From assembly GCA_036277115.1 (NCBI GenBank), contig DASUNM010000027.1, positions 434,001 through 498,000 of the forward strand: DNA of 64,000 nt. The letters run 5' to 3'. Made by a program: the position numbers and the translations under genes. Below the pieces are notes generated by a model, which was not told the DNA's origin, made no database searches, and was given only the letters and a program-made list of their open reading frames with translations. The DNA is from Pyrinomonadaceae bacterium. GTDB taxonomy: Bacteria; Acidobacteriota; Blastocatellia; Pyrinomonadales; Pyrinomonadaceae. This document shows, piece after piece, positions 58,628-64,000 of this stretch (position 1 is the first letter of the stretch; each line of letters begins with the position of its first letter).

Positions 58628-59194
58628 ATGTCGCCCATGAGGCAACTCAAGGTGCTGGAACCAGCCGATTTCGACCGGCTGCTGACATGGCTCGATCCGG
58701 ATCCGGATCGAGCTGGTCAGCTTTACGAAAGCATTCGCTGGCGTCTCATCGCGATTCTGGCATCGCGCGGATGTCAGATTCCCGAAGAGCTGGCCGATGA
58801 TGTCATCGACCGCGTCGCCCGGCGCGTGAAAGATATCGAAGCGACTTACACCGGTGACAAAGCAATCTATTTTCTTGGCGTGATGAATAACGTGCATCAC
58901 GAATATCTAAGACGCCCGCCGGGACCCAGGCTGGTCGTGGCCGGAAACGATCAGGTTGAAGTTAAAGAGCAGACATACGTTTGTCTCGATCGGTGTCTGG
59001 AAAAGTTGTCGCCTCATGCGCGCGAGATCATTCAGCAGTACTACGCGGCGGACAAAAGCGCGAAGATTAGTTTGCGTAAACGCATCGCCGCAAAATTTGG
59101 CGTGAGCGGCAGCAATCTCCGTCTCCGGGCGCTGCGCATCCGCGCCAAGCTGCAGACATGTATCGAACAATGCATGGAAGTTCCGGGGCAGTAG
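58628..59194 (+). CDS. ECF-type RNA polymerase sigma factor, paralogue of the one at 47508-48062
   Basis: From the ATG at 58628 the protein has 188 residues; a GTG at 58619 is also possible. It aligns along its length with the other sigma factor: LLTWLDPDPDRAGQLYESIRWR, LASRGCQIPEELADDVIDRV, IEATYTGDKAIYFLGVMN, and a region 4 with LSPHAREIIQQYYAADKSAKISLRKRI. Conserved Cys in RGC, CLDRC and QTCIEQC match the paralogue. The anti-sigma candidate follows 2 nt after the stop. Targets are unknown; no protease gene is adjacent here. Confidence 0.85.
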   Translation: MSPMRQLKVLEPADFDRLLTWLDPDPDRAGQLYESIRWRLIAILASRGCQIPEELADDVIDRVARRVKDIEATYTGDKAIYFLGVMNNVHHEYLRRPPGPRLVVAGNDQVEVKEQTYVCLDRCLEKLSPHAREIIQQYYAADKSAKISLRKRIAAKFGVSGSNLRLRALRIRAKLQTCIEQCMEVPGQ

Positions 59195-59196
59195 TC

Positions 59197-60075
59197 ATGA
59201 CTGGTTCTGCTCAACCGCAACAGAGTGTTTCCGACGGCACGATTCGCCGGTTCCTTCTCGCGCAACTCACGCGCGGGGAGCAGTCGGCATTCGAGCGGGC
59301 GCTTTTAATGAATCCTCAACTCGAGCAACGCACGCGTCTCGCCGAAATCGCATTGATTGATGACTGTGTGCTGAACCGTTTGAAAGCAAACGAGCGCGAC
59401 GTCTTTCAAAAAGAGTTTCTGGTAACGACGGCCCGCCGGCGGAAACTCGAAGTGTCCAAGGCGTTGCGCCAAACTCTTGCGGTGGAGAACGTATCGCGGC
59501 CGGCGCGTTCCTCAAGCGTTCAAAGTCTCTTCGTCTGGCCCACTCTGGCGTGGAGAATCGGGTTTGCGATCGCAGTGTTGACGGTTCTCTTTGCCAGCGC
59601 GCTGGTCATTCGCCGGGAACCCCAAATCGTTAAGCGAATCATTCCCAAGCGACTACGGCCGGCCACCGCACCCGCGGCAACTCCGGTGGCTGCGCATCAT
59701 CCGGTTTCCGTCTACTCGCCGGAGCACAGTGAAGAGATACCTCAGTTGCCGGCACACGAAGCTTCACCGCAGACGATGATCTTGCTCGCAAACTCACCTC
59801 CCGACAACGCGCCGATCATTAGTCTTGCTCATCACGCGTCCAACGCTGTGCGAGTGGAACTGATGCTCGAGAGAAATGAGGCGGCGACGTTTAGTGCGGT
59901 CGTGACGAGCAGCACCGGCGAGGTTGTGCATGAAGCGCCGGAAATCAGCGCGCAAGACAAAGACCGTCTGCATTTTGATTTGCCGATTGAGCGGCTAAAG
60001 CCGGGCGCCTTCCAGATTTCACTGAAACGCTTGAATGGTGAAAGTAGCGCGACTTACTACTTTCGTGTGAAGTAG
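59197..60075 (+). CDS. Single-pass membrane anti-sigma-like protein, paralogue of the one at 46625-47449
   Basis: From the ATG at 59197 the protein has 292 residues; a longer frame starts at 59158 inside the sigma gene. N-terminal helical domain: DGTIRRFLLAQLTRGEQSAFERALL, LIDDCVLNRLKANERDVFQKEFL, without zinc-finger cysteines. A membrane helix at about 118-138 (WRIGFAIAVLTVLFASALVI) is followed by a periplasmic domain with a C-terminal beta-sandwich (VELMLERNEAATFSAVVT, LKPGAFQISLKRL), like that of the paralogue. It is coupled to the sigma gene by a 2-nt gap. Sigma binding is inferred from context only. Confidence 0.75.
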   Translation: MTGSAQPQQSVSDGTIRRFLLAQLTRGEQSAFERALLMNPQLEQRTRLAEIALIDDCVLNRLKANERDVFQKEFLVTTARRRKLEVSKALRQTLAVENVSRPARSSSVQSLFVWPTLAWRIGFAIAVLTVLFASALVIRREPQIVKRIIPKRLRPATAPAATPVAAHHPVSVYSPEHSEEIPQLPAHEASPQTMILLANSPPDNAPIISLAHHASNAVRVELMLERNEAATFSAVVTSSTGEVVHEAPEISAQDKDRLHFDLPIERLKPGAFQISLKRLNGESSATYYFRVK

Positions 60076-60076
60076 C

Positions 60077-61486
60077 CTACTTCACCCTGCTTTTGCGCCG
60101 CTTGAGAAAATCAATCAGGACAAACTGTGAGAGGTTTGAGGGATTGGCGAAGTAAGCTTTGCCGTTCGTCATCGCCGTCATTTCTTTGACGAACTCAACC
60201 AGGTAATAGTCACTGGCGAGCATGAACGTATTGATCATGATCCCGGCTTTGCGACAGGCTTGTACTTCCCGGAACGTCGCGTCCATCACCCACGGATCGC
60301 CGCCCATTGAGTTTTTGTAGAGACGACGTGCTGGGAGCGCGGACGTCTCGCCCGCATTTCGATTGGAGCCGGCAGGATGCCGGCGTCCCGCCCGCCCAGC
60401 CACCCCAGCGCGGCTGCCGCGCTGGGGACCCCGGTTCGATGCGGGCGCTCCGCTGGGCGTTCCATCGATAAAGCAGGCAGTCGGTTTTCCATCCGTCACC
60501 ATCACAATTTGCTTCATGTCCTTGCGCTGCGCTTGCAGAAGACGCCGCGCCAGCCGCAAGCCTTCGGCGGTGTTCGTATGAAAGGGGCCCACTTGGGTGC
60601 TCGCCAGCTTGGCCATCGGAAGTTCTTCAGCGGTGTCGTGGAACAGAACAATCTTCAACGAATCTCCCGGATACTGTCTCCGAATCAGATGGCCCAGCGC
60701 CAGCGCCACCTTCTTGGCCGGCGTGAACCGATCCTCGCCGTACAGAATCATCGAATGCGAGCAGTCCAGCATCACCACCGTCGCGCATGACGATTGGTAA
60801 TCGCACTGATGCACGTGGAGATCCCTGTATTCGAGGTTCAGCGGCACCTTCAAACCTTCACGCTGAATCGCTGACAGCAGCGTCGTGTTCACGTCGAGAT
60901 TGATCGTGTCGCCGAATTCGTACGGCTTGCTCGCCGCTTCGGCCTCAACGCCGGTCGCCAGATGCGAGGTGTCGTGCCTGCCCATGGAACTCTTGCCTAA
61001 ACTGCCGAGCAAATTTCGCAGCGTCTTGTAGCCGAGAAAATCCAAGCCTTTTTCGGTGACTTCAAACCTGACGTTGCGCGGCAGGGAATCTTCGACTCGT
61101 CCTTTGCCGTTGCCGCCCATCGTCTCGCGGCGCTGCTGCGCGGTCAGTGGCTCTTCATGGAGCGTTAGATAGCCTTCTTCAACCAGCCGCTCGATCAGCT
61201 GATTCAACATTTTCTGAAGCTGCGAACCTTCGTACTTGCCTTCGTTCTCGTCCAGCATCTGCTGAATCTGGTGCTGACTGAGCAGGCGTTGCTCTATCAG
61301 CGCCTCAAGCAACGCGCGCCGCAACGTGTCGAGCGACGTGTCCTGCGGCATTCTTTGTCGCGTCCAGTAATAATCATCGTCGTAACCGGACGATAGCAGC
61401 GCATCAGACAAGCTCTCCATCAGGTCGCCGAGATTGATCCCGTAGACATCGAGGCCGCTGAATTTTGAGTAGCGAGTAAACTTCAT
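60077..61486 (-). CDS. VWA-domain (Mg-chelatase D-like) protein with in-frame repeat insertion
   Basis: A 469-residue protein. The N-terminal 190 residues are helical ([47 protein letters not shown]). The VWA domain starts near residue 230 with the MIDAS motif LDCSHSM (DxSxS) and continues [47 protein letters not shown]. Then about 50 residues (337-388) are a Gly/Ala/Arg-rich stretch translated from repeats, after which the domain resumes with [20 protein letters not shown]. Together with the MoxR-like ATPase gene upstream (119 nt away) it forms the usual AAA+/VWA metal-insertion or protein-remodelling pair. Confidence 0.85.
   Translation of the reverse strand: MKFTRYSKFSGLDVYGINLGDLMESLSDALLSSGYDDDYYWTRQRMPQDTSLDTLRRALLEALIEQRLLSQHQIQQMLDENEGKYEGSQLQKMLNQLIERLVEEGYLTLHEEPLTAQQRRETMGGNGKGRVEDSLPRNVRFEVTEKGLDFLGYKTLRNLLGSLGKSSMGRHDTSHLATGVEAEAASKPYEFGDTINLDVNTTLLSAIQREGLKVPLNLEYRDLHVHQCDYQSSCATVVMLDCSHSMILYGEDRFTPAKKVALALGHLIRRQYPGDSLKIVLFHDTAEELPMAKLASTQVGPFHTNTAEGLRLARRLLQAQRKDMKQIVMVTDGKPTACFIDGTPSGAPASNRGPQRGSRAGVAGRAGRRHPAGSNRNAGETSALPARRLYKNSMGGDPWVMDATFREVQACRKAGIMINTFMLASDYYLVEFVKEMTAMTNGKAYFANPSNLSQFVLIDFLKRRKSRVK
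60318..60480. repeat. Compound palindromic repeats inserted in frame in the VWA gene
   Basis: Modules seen: GCCGGCAGGATGCCGGC (60368-60384), the CACCCCAGCGCGGCTGCCGC hairpin completed by GCTGGGGACCCCG (60401-60433), and GAGCGCGGACGTCTCG / GGGCGCTCCG words. The insert preserves the frame within the VWA domain. The hairpin module is the same as in mfd (27967) and repeat copy 4 (41075). Confidence 0.85.
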
Positions 61487-61506
61487 TGGTAGCCGATGCG
61501 CGCGGT

Positions 61507-61597
61507 GTCAGTACCGGGAGCGGTAGCGACCGGGTGACCGCGTTCTGTCAGTGTCGACCGCAAGATTGCGACCCGGTTGCTACCTCCCGGTACTGAC
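61507..61597. repeat. REP-like palindromic repeat, copy 6
   Basis: The left end GTCAGTACCGGGAGCGG is identical to copy 1 at 4147, and the right end CTCCCGGTACTGAC is its inverse. The interior contains GCGACCGGGT and ACCCGGTTGC. It lies between the VWA and MoxR-like genes. Confidence 0.88.
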
Positions 61598-61605
61598 CTC
61601 GTTGC

Positions 61606-63075
<1,470 letters not shown>

Positions 63076-63176
63076 TGTTCGGAAATTGTAAGTCGCTGGA
63101 CTAGCAAAACAAAAACAGCAGTGTTTAGCTGAGGGCGTTGCCCTCGTTGGTGGGGCGACAAACAAAACTCCTTAAA

Positions 63177-63244
63177 GTTTAGAGGCGGGCTACCGCCCGC
63201 CTTCCGAAGATACAAAAATGGCGGGCAGTGGCCCGCCTCTAAAC
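63177..63244. repeat. Inverted repeat with GTTTAGAGGCGGGC ends
   Basis: GTTTAGAGGCGGGC (63177-63190) pairs with GCCCGCCTCTAAAC (63231-63244), with inner CCGCCCGCC and GGCGGGC. The right arm supplies the TAG stop of the metallo-beta-lactamase-fold gene. A half copy (GAGCCCGCCTCTAAAC) occurs at 58599-58614. Confidence 0.8.
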
Positions 63245-64000
63245 TGGTTGCGCCACTGAATACTGGCCGTCAGCTTGTTTGACCAATCCATCCGCCACCA
63301 ACTTCGCCAAATGCGCCAGCACGGCGCGCTCAGCCATCGCAAGTGCTTTCGGCGCGACGTCTGTGTAAACCCGCGCGACAATCTCCGCCGCTGTTGATGC
63401 GCCTTCGCTTACGGCGTTCAGGATGTTTGCTTCGCGTTCCAGGCGATGTCGAATGTACTCGTCGAGCTTCTCGTAAGGATTCGCAACCGCAGGCCCGTGT
63501 CCGGGAAGTAAAACTGTGACGTTCGGCAGCGCGCGCATGCGGCGCAGTGAGTCGAGGTACTGCGACATGTTGCCGTCGGCCGGGTCGATCAGGACTGAAC
63601 CGAAGCCGACGACGTTGTCGCCGGAAAGCAACACGCCCCTTCGTTCATCGTGAAAACACAGGTGCCCGCGTGCGTGACCCGGCGTATGTAGCGCGCGAAT
63701 CGTGATTGGGGGGTTGCCACTCAACGTGAACGTTTGGTTGTCAGCGATAAACCAATCGACAGTCAATCGAGGTTTCAGAGCCTCGGCAGTTTGTTGATGT
63801 GCCCCGACCGGAACGCGGTATCCACGTCTTATCTCGAGAAAGTTGTTCAGAGCGTCGACGCCGGCGACGTGATCAGGATGCGCGTGCGTCAGCATAATCT
63901 CTCGTACCAGCCGCCGGCCGGCAATCAAGCGGTCGATCGCTTCTGCCAGAGTTTGCTGCTCATCTTCGTAAGGCGAGCCCGGATCGATCACCAAAATGTC
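63239..64000 (-). CDS. Metallo-beta-lactamase-fold hydrolase (LACTB2-like), 5' end outside the window
   Basis: At least 253 residues; the frame is open at the window edge (first residues DILVIDPGS). The metal site is in LTHAHPDHVAGV (HxHxDH), LHTPGHARGHLCF (His), LLSGDNVVG (Asp) and LLPGHGPAV (His). A C-terminal winged-helix-like segment (ILNAVSEGASTAAEIVARVY, AVLAHLAKLVADGLV) matches the LACTB2/RNase Z-like group with a wHTH tail. Substrate unknown. The stop lies within an inverted repeat. Confidence 0.88.
   Translation of the reverse strand, partial: DILVIDPGSPYEDEQQTLAEAIDRLIAGRRLVREIMLTHAHPDHVAGVDALNNFLEIRRGYRVPVGAHQQTAEALKPRLTVDWFIADNQTFTLSGNPPITIRALHTPGHARGHLCFHDERRGVLLSGDNVVGFGSVLIDPADGNMSQYLDSLRRMRALPNVTVLLPGHGPAVANPYEKLDEYIRHRLEREANILNAVSEGASTAAEIVARVYTDVAPKALAMAERAVLAHLAKLVADGLVKQADGQYSVAQPV

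Overview
This 64 kb window looks like a chromosomal segment of a Gram-negative, GC-rich bacterium, most likely an Acidobacteriota of the Blastocatellia/Pyrinomonadales type. That placement is an inference. It rests on the exosortase/PEP-CTERM exopolysaccharide locus, on ECF sigma factors paired with cysteine-free anti-sigma-like membrane proteins and a TPR-CHAT protein, on heptose activation (hldE C-terminal domain type), and on the very high density of short palindromic repeats. No rRNA, tRNA, CRISPR array, integrase or intact insertion sequence was seen.

Layout. (1) 1-9.1 kb: glycan genes (polysaccharide deacetylase, large methyltransferase, four glycosyltransferases, a DUF218 protein) and one PEP-CTERM substrate protein. 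(2) 9.2-22.8 kb: a co-directional exosortase/exopolysaccharide locus. It holds a secreted unknown protein, exosortase, EpsI-like protein, TPR lipoprotein, Wzz-like chain-length protein, ExeA-like ATPase, tyrosine autokinase, initiating sugar transferase, outer-membrane export protein and a BNR/YCF48-like protein. (3) 23-46.5 kb: housekeeping and mixed genes, including lysS, heptose-1-P adenylyltransferase, an AAA ATPase coupled to mfd, a parvulin isomerase, S4 protein, L,D-transpeptidase, MreB homologue, dusB, TerB-like protein, the DUF3999/DUF2339 pair, an oxidoreductase, hyuA/hyuB and thymidine kinase. (4) 46.6-53.1 kb: a four-gene minus-strand operon encoding a clostripain-like C11 peptidase, a membrane-anchored TPR-CHAT protease, an ECF sigma factor and a single-pass anti-sigma candidate. 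(5) 53.6-64 kb: ARPP-1-like protein, a four-helix-bundle pseudogene element, lipoproteins, a VOC protein, a second sigma/anti-sigma pair, a VWA/MoxR-type ATPase pair and a truncated metallo-beta-lactamase-fold hydrolase.

Two themes stand out. First, the 46.6-53.1 kb operon joins two caspase-fold (clan CD) proteases to a sigma factor and a membrane anti-sigma candidate, and the predicted topology puts the CHAT domain on the same side of the membrane as the anti-sigma C-terminal domain. This suggests a proteolysis-triggered transcription switch, comparable in logic to the CRISPR-associated Craspase/sigma circuit but without CRISPR. Second, dispersed palindromic repeats of several families sit between genes, supply stop codons and C-terminal tails to several genes, and interrupt others in frame (mfd, the VWA gene, exosortase, hyuA, hyuB, the exosortase-locus ATPase). 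In one case the repeat forms part of a signal peptide.

Several genes (lysS, the heptose adenylyltransferase, hyuA) have good -35/-10 boxes whose -10 lies only 12-18 nt before the start codon, suggesting very short or absent 5' leaders.
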